DNA of 64,000 bases, taken from contig JAWWNJ010000106.1 in assembly GCA_037176885.1 (NCBI GenBank), forward strand, positions 186,001-250,000, in the 5' to 3' direction. A model generated the notes under the pieces. The model was not told where the DNA came from, ran no database searches, and saw nothing but the letters and a program-made list of their open reading frames with translations. This document shows positions 11,197-21,858 of the stretch, in pieces. Every line of letters starts with the position of its first letter. The stretch's first letter is position 1. The position numbers were made by a program, and so were the translations under genes. The DNA is from Favolaschia claudopus. Its lineage: Eukaryota > Basidiomycota > Agaricomycetes > Agaricales > Mycenaceae.

Positions 11197-12683
11197 ATGC
11201 AGGAGGATCAAACACGCTCGTCGCCTCGCACGCCGGCTCTAGTCTATTCGGCAAACACAAGCCTCGACATGGACGAAAATCTTCCTTCCCCAGCCCCACT
11301 TCGCTCGCCTTTCTCACTCGTGGGCTCGAGGGATCGCAGGGATAGCGATGATTCGCCCTTCCCTTTCGCCCTTGCGGGCTACCGTCGTCCCGGGAGGATT
11401 TGATCCTCCGAGCGAGAGGTTCACAAGACAGCTTCGACTTTGACTACGCTCCCCCCTCACCCACTCCGGCGCCGCTTACCATCGAGCCCAAACGTCTTAT
11501 CACTTACAGCAGAGCGGATCGCAACGCTTCGGTCGTCCTCGCCCGACGTTGGAGGACTCCGTTGATGACGAGCACATGTCGGATGATCAGCCGGCCCTCG
11601 CTAGCGATTCCGACTCCGACGTCATGGAGGTAGTTTCTCCCGCTCTCCGCCTCTCGCGCCGCCTTCGTCGGGGCCGTCTTGACGATTTATCTGGGGTTGT
11701 CGTGGCTTCTCTCGCCAAATACATTGCGAAACGGTATATCATCTACGCTGTTGCCGATGCGTAAGCTTTTCTGTTCCAAGTCATTATCATCAGTGCTAAC
11801 AGCTGCCATACATAGCCGGCCCCGCCCTCTGATTGATTGTGAAGACTATATCATGTTGATTTCGCCCCACCACGCCCCTGGCGCTCGAAAAATTATGGGA
11901 GGAGCTGATGCTGGCGGGGACACTCCATTTCGGTCGTCTATATCGATATGCCGACTTTTCGCACCTTGGTTCTGGCGAGTGGGTGGTTCGCATTGGTATA
12001 GACGTTGACGAAGATGTGAGTTTACCCAGTCAACGCTAACAATTCTGCACTAACTCGTACCTTTACAGGGTCCGTATCAAATCTCGACCAACGGTCCCGG
12101 CAGTGTGGAACTGGCGCACATCCTGCATAGTGTTGCGTTTGTAGGCATGTACCGAATATCACAACCGTGAGTCATTCATCTCGATTCTCGACTTGGAACT
12201 GAAAACATATGATTTTCAGACCTATTTCGGCAGTATGCGGCTCTCGCTTACGCCTATGCCAAGGCACAGATGGAGCTACTCGTCGATCAACGGCTCGTCT
12301 CCTCGCCGTTCCCCAACTCTGTCTTCACCACCGCCGTGCTCTCCTTCTGTGATGCCCCGGCGGCGCCAGCTATAAACAACGAAGCCGCCCTTGATACCAT
12401 GGAGGCAATCACATTCTTGGGTTCATACAACGACGCCGGCGGCGGGCATCTTGTCATCCGAGATGACCGTGTCTTGCTGCGATTGCCTGTTGGTCAGACC
12501 GTTCTCTTACCGTCCGGAGCAAAGCGGTTCAAGTTCACCGGGATTCAGAGGAATGAGCGGCGCTACATGTTTCGCCAATTCGTCAGCGCCAAGGTACTCG
12601 AATGGGTCGACAAGGGGAAGCGCGTCGGTGGAAAAGACAGCTTAAACTTCTTTAGCAAACTCTCTGACGTTTACACTGCCTAG
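11197..12683 (+). pseudogene. Decayed 2OG-Fe(II) dioxygenase-like (TET/JBP-like?) gene
   Basis: The C-terminal part (ORF 12270-12683) reads like the double-stranded beta-helix end of an Agaricomycete dioxygenase-like family: GGGHLVIRDD, then a Pro/Gly-rich strand, LLPSG, NERRYMFRQF and WVDKG. The position where this family usually has SxxxxHS is SGAKRFKF here, so the expected distal His seems to be missing. Upstream, the same protein can be followed only by hopping frames (around 11395, 11440, 11540 and 11875), with plausible introns at 11764-11815, 12015-12068 and 12166-12219. Multiple indels argue for a pseudogene. It begins 48 bp from the LTR of copy A, whose insertion may have removed its promoter. 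Family assignment is moderate; known relatives often travel with KDZ transposons, but none is seen here. Confidence 0.5.
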
Positions 12684-12877
12684 ATAAATTAGATTTATTC
12701 ATTTTATATACTGAACCAAAATGCACCCCCCCTCTTAACCCCCTTGTGTTTGAATCTAAGCAAGAAGATAATCAATAAATGAAAACCTTCAACGCGAAGC
12801 TCGAACATTACGACACTGCTGACCTCTATAAAATCTGCCTTGCAGCTGAACGACTTCACCATCTTGCCCCCATCAAC

Positions 12878-13366
12878 ATGCAGCCAAACGGCAAACGTTC
12901 TCGTACGCTATTTCTCGCACCTCCCACAGACTAACAAATCTTGTATTCTAGTTCGTCCGCGCCGCTACCTGTCCATATTCCGCTTGTTCCCGATCGTCGC
13001 CCAAGAGTTCGTCCAGAGACCAGAAGCGAATTCTTCAAGTGCTACGACGCAGAATATTTGGCCTCTGCCGCAGAGCAACGCTGGCAAAGAAATGTGTATT
13101 GAGCTGAGCGCCAAGGCCGAACTCTGGGCGAAAGACGGCCTGATGTGAGTAACAGAGTATTTTGTATCCGCCTATTCTTACCTGTAAACGAAATCAGATT
13201 CAAGGAGCCAGATGAATCTTCCATCGTCGACCCAGAGCATTCCATCGTCGACCCAGAGCATCAAGTGAGCGAACGGGACGAGCTATTTCACAAATTGCTG
13301 GAAAGATTCGTGAGGGACATGCCCGAACCGCAACGGAAAGATTGGTTGCGGAACGACGAGTCATAA
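12878..13366 (+). CDS. Small hypothetical protein, 128 aa, three exons
   Basis: Exons 12878-12902, 12952-13144 and 13198-13366 join in frame through GT-AG introns of 49 and 53 nt to give 128 residues ending at TAA. I do not recognise the family. The third exon contains a perfect tandem copy of an 18-bp unit encoding SIVDPE/H-type repeats (SSIVDPEHSIVDPEH). The C-terminus is charged and helical (ERDELFHKLLERFVRDMPEP). It sits just after the decayed dioxygenase-like gene on the same strand; the intron structure supports a real gene, expression is unknown. Confidence 0.5.
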
Positions 13367-14023
13367 CTATTCTTGATAATCTGTTTCGAATGCATCAAAG
13401 ATCAGTGCATCCGCTCATGAGTCAGATAAATACGGGCCCGCCTCAAGTTTTTCCCCTCAAGAGTCCATATTCTTGCTGCGATATGTCTGAAGTCGAAAAG
13501 CGCTCCGCAACGAGTCTCAAAACCGAGCAGTCTCATGAAACTCACACAGCTGGGCCAGGTGCGGTGAATCAGGTTGCCGAGATTCATTTTACTAGATGCC
13601 TGCAGATGTTTTCTTGGATTATTCCTACTGTTCTCGAAAACGAAGCTTGTTTTGGTTGTGGTTTCTGTGGGTTTTCCGCTGGCCTGCGTCTTCGAAATTG
13701 TTGACTAAAAAACAGCAGTATTCGGCGGGATAATGGCTCAGCTCAGAGCACCGAGGCACAAGAGGTTGAAGAAGACGAAATTCCGGCGTTGATACCACCT
13801 CCCGAAGGGGATGAAAGCTTCGGGTACATTTGTCCTCATTGTGTTGCCAAGCCCAGATTGTGAGTCAGGTCGGGTGGAGTGGAACGAAGAAAAGGCGTTG
13901 AATACAGTATATTGAGGCGCTGAATACAGTATATTGAATGCGATATCTAGCCAACAGAAAACGACGATAGCAAGTGGAAAGCAAGGACGGGTATGGAAAA
14001 CTGGGGGGAAAGTCGAGTCATTG
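13367..14023. other. Intergenic, no gene recognised
   Basis: ORFs here are short and lack intron support. One small tandem duplication is visible at about 13898-13940, where TGAATACAGTATATTGA occurs twice. The following gene converges from the other strand. Confidence 0.4.
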
Positions 14024-14714
14024 TCAAAGGCTGGGAGCAATGCTGGATTCGCGTGAGCTCCCCTCGCGACCATCGGCAGCTGTCAAGTAATCGTCGTGAA
14101 GCTGGAGCTCGTCAACCTCGTCGCCGCTGTGGTAAGGTTCTGTGGCCAAAAGCTGGGTCCTGCGCGATTGAAGCTTGCGTCTGAGGTAGGCTTGATAAGC
14201 TACTTCGCCATGAACGGCCTTGTATATACTGGAGACGGATGTTAGACAAGTGAGCATGAATCAGGAATTAATCACGTACTCGTGCCTCCGGCGCTTCTCT
14301 ACCAGACGGAGCATTTCCCGATGCCTAGCAGGTCCATGCAGTTGAAGACGGAAAAGCCAGGGATGCCTACTTACTGCGCCCGATACTTCGCCTGGTACTC
14401 CCGCTCCTTCTCAAGAGCAGCGATGGCCTCCTCAGTCGGCTGACCCTTGAGCTCCGCCCGCTTTCTGGAACAACAGTATTCAACGGCAGAAAGGGGAAGC
14501 AAGAATAAAACATACTTAGCCATTCGCAGACGCGACTTCTCGTTGCGGTCGCGGTGTCGTCGACGCCTGGTTGCTGTAAGTGGAGCAAGGAGAGGAGGAA
14601 GATGGTTACGCACAGAATCTCGAGCTCTATCCCATCATCCTTGGTAAGCTTCGGTTTCTTCTCCTTGGTGTCCTTGGTAAATTTCGATTTGAGAGGAGGA
14701 GGAGATATCTTCAT
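14024..14714 (-). CDS. Basic coiled-coil hypothetical protein, 163 aa, five exons
   Basis: Exons 14714-14614, 14566-14516, 14464-14375, 14324-14280 and 14228-14024 join exactly in frame (492 nt with stop). The N-terminal half is strongly basic with a bZIP-like run of Arg and Lys (RRRHRDRNEKSRLRMAKKR) followed by an alpha-helical stretch (EEAIAALEKEREYQAKYRAQ). It resembles a small protein family I have seen repeatedly in Agaricomycete genomes, of unknown function. Basic region plus helix could mean DNA binding, but no heptad leucines of a true zipper are evident. Confidence 0.7.
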
Positions 14715-15596
14715 GGGTTCTGAGGAGAGCGAGGAGGAAAAGGGAGAGGCACGGAGACTGATGAGCGTGTGGGAGAGTGCAAGAAACGGGAGACATCAGA
14801 AAACAAACCAAAACATGTTCCATACGGCCCGCTTTCCGATACGTGATTTAGCTGAGATAAGCGGTGATTTCTCTGTTGAATTCGTTCGAACAATGTTCAA
14901 GAGTGTTAGGAGGCCTGAACAACGATGAATGACGCGTAAAATAGGTAAGAGACTCGATTGTGAAAGGCCATGTCAATATCTAGTCAACTACACAAGAAAT
15001 AAGATGTTAGAAACAAAACATGTCGAAAAATGGTCTGAACCACAGTAAGGAATGTTGGACAAAGCTCGAAATGCGAGTTTGTGCCAAGTTTGCACTTTTG
15101 GAAATGAGAAAATAAAATCAAATTGAAAGAAAATGCAATCCTTCCAATTCTTGAACAGGACGGTGCGTATTGTCATTCTCTTCATATGTCTCCATACAAT
15201 GTACGCCCTACTACTACTAACCAAAGAGCTATTCGAGTTGGCGGGCATCTCGGAACGTGGCGAGTTTGCAAACTTTTGGTTTTCACAAAACACACGCAAC
15301 CGGCTCAGCATTTCCTCGATATCGGCCAGATTTCGATCGAACAGAAGAAGTGACATTACTTCTACGAATTCTCACTAACATTTGCCTCCATGCCGCAGGT
15401 ATGAACTCGTAGGAGCTCATTTTGTTTCTTGATGCTGATATTGCGAAATTCACACGCCGGTTCGTGAACGCTATATGTCCCTCTTCTGCTTTCTCGCTAA
15501 TTCATGTGGTACGGAGATGACGAGCAACAAAGTCAAGATTATGGTAGCAAATTGTAAGCTAAGAACAACTATGCTACGAAACATCAGACGCGTAAC
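14715..15596. other. Intergenic, no gene recognised
   Basis: Some 0.88 kb between two minus-strand genes. Includes the presumed promoter of the 14024-14714 gene at its left side. No ORF here has codon-like content or splice support. Confidence 0.4.
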
Positions 15597-16526
15597 TTAA
15601 GTATACGCTGGAGTAAGTACGGCGACCTCGCCACGACTGACAGCCTCATTGAACTTTCTAACAGCCGTGCGTTGATCAACGACGGACTCGTGGACGGCTT
15701 TAGAAATTCCCAAGGTATTCAGCTGGCACTCGAGGCTGTTATTGTTAATAAATGTACGACGATGAATGAAAATATTCACGTACTGAGAACGATAAATTCC
15801 GGGAGTGATTCCACGATATACAACAAACCGACGGTCGTCCAAGGCGTAGCTTCCATGCAAAGGGTTTGGGACTTCGGAATTGTGTGCAGGATTAGCGGGG
15901 AGAGGAAGATGAGGGATGGGCGGTGCTGGAGTGTCAGTTGTAGGTATAACTCGGGTCCAACCTCGACTTTCGGCGTGAGCGAAGGCAGCCTGAGCCTCCG
16001 CGATCGTGGCGTAACCTCGAAAGATACTGTTGTTGACGCCAATAACCAAAGCTTTAGCCGAATCCCTTGGTCAAAAGTAAGTTTAACACCGAACACAGAA
16101 ATGTTGAGAAATGTACCATGATTGAACCACACCACACTGTTTCCCCGCAAAGATCGCGTACGCTGCTTTCTTATAGCGAACGGTCTTGGGTGGACCCGTG
16201 TGAACTTTGCATACACTGGAGTCTGCGACACCCTGTGTTGCGGCTCCGGCCTCTGCCCTGAAAACAACAAGGAATGAGAATTGGATGAAGTTGAGAATGA
16301 ACAACTACCATTTGGTGGTATACCCGCTCTTTGTGGGAGAGCTGTAATGATATACCGTGGCTGTAGAAGGCGCAGTGGCGACCGGATCGGCGGAGATGTG
16401 GTCTCCAGACGACGAGGGTGGCGGGGGAGGGGTTCGCGGAGGGCTGTAGCCCGGAGGTTCCTCAGTGCCTGCGTCGAGGTTGAGATTGGCGAGCAATTCC
16501 AGCAAACTTTCCTCGTTGCTTGTCAT
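15597..16526 (-). CDS. RNase H1 N-terminal (viroplasmin-like) domain protein, 259 aa
   Basis: Exons 16526-16309, 16257-16117, 16065-15784 and 15735-15597 join in frame (780 nt with stop). The first exon is a Pro/Ser-rich leader. Exons 2-3 contain a stretch with the hallmarks of the RNase H1 N-terminal hybrid-binding fold: KKAAYAIFAGKQCGVVQSW, then a short linker, NNSIFRGYATIAEAQAAF. This fold binds RNA/DNA hybrids in RNase H1 and occurs in the caulimovirus viroplasmin. No RNase H catalytic domain follows. Such stand-alone proteins are frequent in Agaricomycetes and their role is unknown. The C-terminus is a short helical domain. Confidence 0.8.
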
Positions 16527-17421
16527 GGTAGAGGACAGGTATCCGGCGGGAGAAGTGAACGGGGAGAAACATCAATATGTATTGTGAATGTCGTTACCGA
16601 ATTGAATACTGACTCGGAGAAGAATCCATGCGGTCTTGGTTCCCAACCTGGAAATAATTATCCGTACCTGTGAAAGACAAGCCTTTATCAGATGACTCAG
16701 TGGTGACTCGGCGCAATAGAAGTCGCGATGCAAGTAGAGATACCTGTAACCTGACAATGTGGTAGTAGCGAGCAAATCAAGCCTTGGGCATTGTAACTCG
16801 TCTTTGTTTAACCTGCGACGAATGGTTTGAATCTGTTTGAATGGAATAATCTTCAGAGCTGCATCCCGCTATCAAGAATTGGGTTGGATAGGATTCGCCA
16901 ATAGATCTGCCCTGCCGAGGTTTGGAAACTTTTGGATTGATGGATATTGATACGGGCTACTTGCCCGTTTCTGCGGGGTTCTAGCTGCTTCTACCAAGCG
17001 AAATCTGATCTTTGCTTGGTGATACAAGATCCGACCCGGAACCGATGCTCTTAGCGGACGAATGGCGAGAGCGTCGGCGGTTGTTGACTCATTTTTGCGA
17101 AGTTTACTAATGCCACCACATAAATCTTGTTGCCTAGAATCGATGGTTAGCATGGTGATTCACAACAATGTATGAACACTCGCGAGTTTTGGAGCCTCAA
17201 CCGACGGTTTTGGTCGCATGCGGAAGATCTTCCCTTGATTTGGATGAGAATGGGCAGGAAAAAATCGTTTCGATTGGCAGACACAAGATTTACGGAACAA
17301 ATTCAATGACTCGAAACTACAAAACTACACAACGGAACCGAAAACTCGACGCCGGAAGATTGGTGGACTAAGGAAAGGTACAATCAGTGAAGATCAACGC
17401 GAGACAAAGACTCTTACCTCC
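16527..17421. other. Intergenic, no gene recognised
   Basis: About 0.9 kb between two minus-strand genes that share a domain type. No ORF with splice or codon support is seen; the part next to 16526 presumably holds that gene's promoter. Confidence 0.4.
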
Positions 17422-18223
17422 TCAAGGGACAATGGTGATCGAATTGAAGTCCAGTGCCTCGTTGAACGCCGCCAGCGCAAGGACCTGGGTTTTGTGGGAC
17501 TTCATGCTAGCCCCAGAAACACCGGTAGTAGCTGCCAGCGCAAGGGCATTGCTGAGGGTGACCCCAACAAACCTTCCCTTTGAGATGGCGTACCAAACGG
17601 GAAGGGACTCGGCGTTCTGCGGGGTGGGGTCCGGGATCGCAGCAAGGTGCTGGGGAGGCACGACGATGTAGAGGAACCCTACATTCCAAGGACCGCTGGT
17701 ACGAAGACCACCAGGGATCACAGGAACGAGAGCAGCCAAGGCGGGAGCGGGGGCGGGAGCCAAAACGGGGGCGGGGGCGGGAGCCACAACGGGGGCGAGG
17801 GCGGGAGCCACAACGGGAGAGACGGGAGGAGAAGGAGTCGCGGAGGGAGAGGCGGCATCCTCCGCGGCGGATCCTAAAGACGAAAGTTCAGCGGTTATCA
17901 ATGCCGACATCACAGGAACAGCTCACCTCGCTGGAACGACACCATGGCGTCGAGAACCGTTTGGAACGCGGTGACGGTTTGCGCTGAAAGAGAGTTGAGT
18001 AGAGAGTATTGTATCAGAAGCAATTTACTGACCGTTGGCATTCGCGGGGTTCGCGGTCGACAGAGAATTCAGCACCGTCTGGAATGCAGTCGCCAAGTCG
18101 ACTGCAAAGAGAATAGTCAGCGCAGGGAAAGAAGATTGTCGAACACTGACCGACTGCATCGTTGAGAGAGGCACTTGCTGAAACAGAGCTCTCTGTTTCA
18201 GTAGTAAGATTCATGTTGGTCAT
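17422..18223 (-). CDS. Second RNase H1-N/viroplasmin-like protein, 216 aa, with VAPAPAP linker
   Basis: Exons 18223-18151, 18101-18033, 17983-17927 and 17873-17422 join in frame (651 nt with stop). The N-terminus is helical with two related segments (AFQTVLNSL in exon 2, AFQTVLDAM in exon 3), so exons 2 and 3 look like an internal duplication. A linker of Pro-Ala-Val repeats (VVAPAPAP type) follows. The C-terminus (PVWYAISKGRFVGVTLSNAL, then MKSHKTQVLALAAFNEAL) matches the RNase H1 N-terminal fold seen in the neighbouring gene at 15597-16526. It may sit in a nucleic-acid-binding assembly, but no partner is evident. Confidence 0.75.
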
Positions 18224-18539
18224 TGAAAGTGGCGGGAAAGATTGGGGAAAGAGAGAACAAATCGAAATGAGTCTTTATACTGTACCCAGAGGCTTGGTAC
18301 TCCAAATCGGGGATTAGATCTTGAATGGGAACACGTTTCAGCCCCTTATGAGTCGAGAACTTGACGACCCACGAGGAATTTAGGAAGAACTGCAAGGAAG
18401 GAACAAAACAGAGCGCCCAGCGCCAAACAAACCGATTCTCTCACATATACCACGAGTTACCACGTATCGAATCAGAGAAGAACTGTCGGTAACGACTCGC
18501 ACTTTCGCTGTGAATCGAGTTTGACGAGCCGTCTCAGCG
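18224..18539. promoter_or_regulatory. Divergent promoter region, 316 bp
   Basis: The only sequence between two genes transcribed away from each other (18223 minus and 18540 plus). No clear TATA box; the spacing is typical of fungal bidirectional promoters. Inferred from gene layout. Confidence 0.4.
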
Positions 18540-19987
18540 ATGGCTAAAAGGCAAGGCGGAAAGCGTGTACGACGAAGAGTGCCGAAAGAAGAGCGCAAGA
18601 ATCTGAGGTTGTGGGCAGAGGGAGCTCGCGAAACAATCTTGTCCCCTCATCTTGACGCATACCAGAAGGCCAAAGATCAGGGACGGCGTCAAGAGAGAAA
18701 GTATTTGAAGAGAGTTTGCAAAGAGTTTCACACGCGTGTTGGCTGGCGGGTTCAAGATCACGAAGAGCCTGTGTTGAGTGAGTGGGACCCGAGTATGGCA
18801 GAGGATGTGGAGGTTCTGTCGGAGGAGGAGGAGAAGGTGAAGGCGGCGCGAGAGAACGAGCTAAACGCGGTAAGTCACATTGTGACGCGTGACAATTGAC
18901 TGCCTCTTATGGACGACGCCCACAGCGAATTCGTCGCTGGTTCACGTATCGACTCAGGAAAATCCGCAAAGGCCAGCGCTCTAACAAGGAAGCCGATCCC
19001 AGGAAAGACCCTTATGCTGTTCTCATGGCAAATCTATCTGGCGTAACGGCACCACCAAAAGCTCTGCAAGCATATCAGCAATTTATGAGGGAATCATACG
19101 AAGAGAAGGTTCTTCCCGTCGTGACGGAACGTTGGGAACGCGAGAAAATCGACAGCACCAGAATCTCTGAACGGTCGAAGGAACCGAAGGCCGGATTTCG
19201 AGCCGAAGTTGCTAGTCAAGTTTTCGCAGCATTACCCGCTGAGGAGCGCAAGGCAATCGCGGATCGCGCTAAAGCAGAAGCGGCGGTGGCCAAAACAGAT
19301 TTTCTGGAGATCTTGAAGTCTCCCCCATCTCAGAGTCCTGCCGCCCGCCAGAGGTAAGTTCCGACTTGTACTCTCGCACCATCCATTTGCTCAAGACTCG
19401 ATACATAGATGTATCGACGCAGTCGCTGACTTCGTAGGCCCAATTCTTCAAGGTCTACATAGCCACACTGGACTACACGCTACATTGATTATGGGAGGGC
19501 CTATACCGATGTATAACGGTGATATACGCACTTTACAGTGAGTCATCGGTGTCGTACCACAATATCTCGATTATTCTGACACGTATCCAGTGTTTCTTAT
19601 GGTCGGAATCTCACTGTCCTGGGCCCGCACTGGCCACAATGGGACAAGGCTCGTTTCGCTGAGGTCACCAAGTTTATGGTCGATTATCTTCACACCGCAT
19701 ATAGTAAGTGTTATGTCAATGAGATTGAAAGTTTGTTCTGAGAGGTTACAGCGCCCCAGGAGTGCGCCCAAGCCTCTCTCAACGGCGGTGTTGATCTTAC
19801 CGGCGCTCAATACACCATCGATCCTAGTGCCGCCGCCGACGGGGCCGATTCTGACTCGTCATCTGACTCCGACTCGTCCGGCTCCGACTCCAGCTCCGAC
19901 TCGGATGACGAGTCAGACGAAGAGGTCGACAGCCGCCCTACCAAGAAGCGCAAGCTTGAGACTCGCCGGAAGGCTACGGTAAAACGA
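18540..19987 (+). pseudogene. 5' half of an Agaricomycete gene cut by nested retrotransposons
   Basis: Exons 18540-18869, 18926-19353, 19409-19537, 19591-19703 and 19752-19987 join in frame into 412 codons, then element 2 begins; the first LTR bases (TGA) act as a stop. The N-terminal third is basic and helical. The middle holds the family signature LIMGGPIPMYNGDIRTLH, then VSYGRNLTVLGPHWPQW. A Ser/Asp run (SDSDSSGSDSSS) and a KKRK stretch follow. This is a common Agaricomycete family of unknown function. The 3' half continues in the same frame at 51948, after one copy of the ACGA target duplication, so the intact allele would encode 772 residues. A truncated product could still be made. Confidence 0.8.
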
Positions 19988-20703
19988 TGATAGACCCGGT
20001 ATTGGGCCAGGGCTGAATTTATTCATTTTCAGCTCAAGTGCTATTGTATTAAAAGAGTAATACATTATATACCACGGGAATACGCTCGTATGAGGACTGG
20101 CGTTTGCCTGAGCGGCCAGTTAAAGGATTATACACTAAGTGGGAGGTCTGGTACTGTCTACGACTGCGCTGGTATAGCGTGGAAGTTATAATACTCCAGA
20201 ACAGACCTATCACGATAGGTCTCTAACCATCCGGAATAGGATTGGGAGTCACCCTGTGTTCCGACCAAAGGCAGAATGAGTGGGATATAACTTGGGACTT
20301 ATAAGAACCTGACGAAAGGCCAGAAGGAGTGTTTCCTGGGGGCAAGAGGCTTTCACGAATAATACTACAAACCAATTGCGAGGGTTTGCGGAAGTAGAAT
20401 ATTCCTACAAGGGAACTACACGTCATGCCGAGTTGGCTGCCGCCGTATTACGATCACGGAGCAAGGTCCGAAGAGGGACAATGATACCAAGGGTATTACT
20501 GCCAAGTTGGGCAATATTGATTGGGCCGCTGCGGCCCACTGTCATAACATAATGATCGGGATAAGGACTTGGATTGAATGAACCTTTGATCTATTTCCTG
20601 TTCTGGCCACCAAGGATAGGGCGAGGGCATAGCGGGCCCTAGTTTCTCTCACATTATACCCGTTTGTCAAGTGTTCGGTCTCTTATTATTTATTAGTGAA
20701 AGG

Positions 20704-20712
20704 TATAAAAGG
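20704..20712 (+). promoter_or_regulatory. LTR TATA box (element 2)
   Basis: TATAAAAGG, the best core promoter match in the LTR; same site at 51332-51340 in the right LTR. Transcription would start a short way downstream and include the ACGCGT cluster in the leader, or use an upstream start; not determined. Confidence 0.55.
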
Positions 20713-20891
20713 CATCGTTTCCTGTACTGGTACTCTAGTGGATTCCCTCCTCTAGCTGTGAGCGTCAAGCCAGTGTCGGCTTCGTGAACAACTAGACGTT
20801 GGACTCCATTCGAGATAAACTCCAGAAGCTTATTTGTTTCTTTGGTTTGTTTCGTCAAATATATTGTCTGTTGGATCATCTCTTGAATTGT

Positions 20892-20990
20892 ACGCGTGGA
20901 ATATTGGAAACTTTTGGGAACTTACGCGTGGAATTATAAGAACTTTTGACCTACGGGACGCGTGAAACAGTTATCGGACATCTTACGCGT
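20892..20990 (+). promoter_or_regulatory. Cluster of four ACGCGT (MCB-like) boxes in the element 2 LTR
   Basis: ACGCGT at 20892, 20924, 20958 and 20985, each followed by GG or GA, mostly within TTACGCGTGGAAT. The hexamer is the MluI cell-cycle box bound by the MBF (Mbp1-type) complex in fungi at G1/S. The same cluster is in the right LTR at about 51520-51620. Binding is inferred from motif only. Confidence 0.5.
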
Positions 20991-21317
20991 GGAATATATT
21001 GGCTTAACAAGCGACTTAAACACCTAAACCTCTTGAGAAGAGTTACATCTCAAACCCTTGTTGAAACCCACACTTCCTGTGTCAACATAGGACTCGTATA
21101 GACGTTCTCTGTACAAAGTCAGCAATCGCGAAAGCTTAAGTTAGTATATTTTGAGTGTTAGAATAGTTGGATTGCCACAGTCTATACTGGACTGGAACCC
21201 CGAACCTCGCACGTCGATCTCATAGTGGTTAGGATTATATTTAAGATTTGATTAGGGATTTAATTCCTTTCATTTCTTGGGTGTTTTCCATAGTTGCCCT
21301 ATAGTCAGCGTTTCATC

Positions 21318-21339
21318 TGGAGCCCACCGCGAGGGGTTC
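21318..21339 (+). other. Primer-binding site candidate (element 2)
   Basis: TGGAGCCCACCGCGAGGG and four further bases, starting two bases after the LTR. The same 22 bases follow the LTR of element 1 (46726-46747 on -), although the two families differ strongly elsewhere, so the site is functional. The 3' end TGG fits a tRNA CCA end; I could not assign the tRNA. Confidence 0.75.
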
Positions 21340-21858
21340 ATCCATCTATTTCTATACTTCAAAGTAGAAATCTCAAGCCAAGTTTGGACTTGTTGCGTAT
21401 AGAAATATCTCTACCTTCCTATACAGGATTATACCTTGGACTTACATCCGAGAAGAACGAATTATTCGTTAAAAGTGCCGTTGACTTAGGTCAACATTTC
21501 GGTACAACCAGACTTGTCAGAAATATCTGCGGACGGCGAACTTGCTTCCACATCTTTCGCGAAACCTAAACCACGCCGGTCTAGTCGGTTAAAAACACCA
21601 ACAGACTTAGATCCTCTTCCTAGGAAGAAAAAGCGTACTCCTACTGAGGCAGGGAGATCACAATCTCGAGCCAAAGCTAAGGAACGGGTTACAGCGTACA
21701 GAGGAAAACAAAAAGCTATCACGAATACTCTGTCGGATCTAAACACACAACCTACCATAGAGGAGGAAGTTGAAGAGGAACAAACCATTCCTCCAGACTC
21801 TCCTTCTGCTACACAAACTTCGCAAACCTTACCTTCATCTCAATCATCGTCAAACGCG

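Larger units (their letters stand above)
19988..21315 (+). repeat. 5' LTR of element 2 (1328 bp)
   Basis: TG...CA ends; TATA box TATAAAAGG at 20704-20712; four ACGCGT words at 20892-20990; one TCGCGA at 21126. The right LTR has the same length and appears the same wherever I compared. Its first three bases provide a stop codon for the interrupted host gene. Confidence 0.95.

Noticed and set aside
17687..17877. Gly/Ser-rich plus-strand ORFs over 17580-17987
   Set aside because: They are the complement of the VAPAPAP repeat region of the minus-strand gene at 17422-18223, which has a complete in-frame exon structure.
21318..21339. Tf1-style self-priming of reverse transcription
   Set aside because: I found no complement of the primer site near the probable transcript starts in either LTR; the CCA-like end favours a tRNA.
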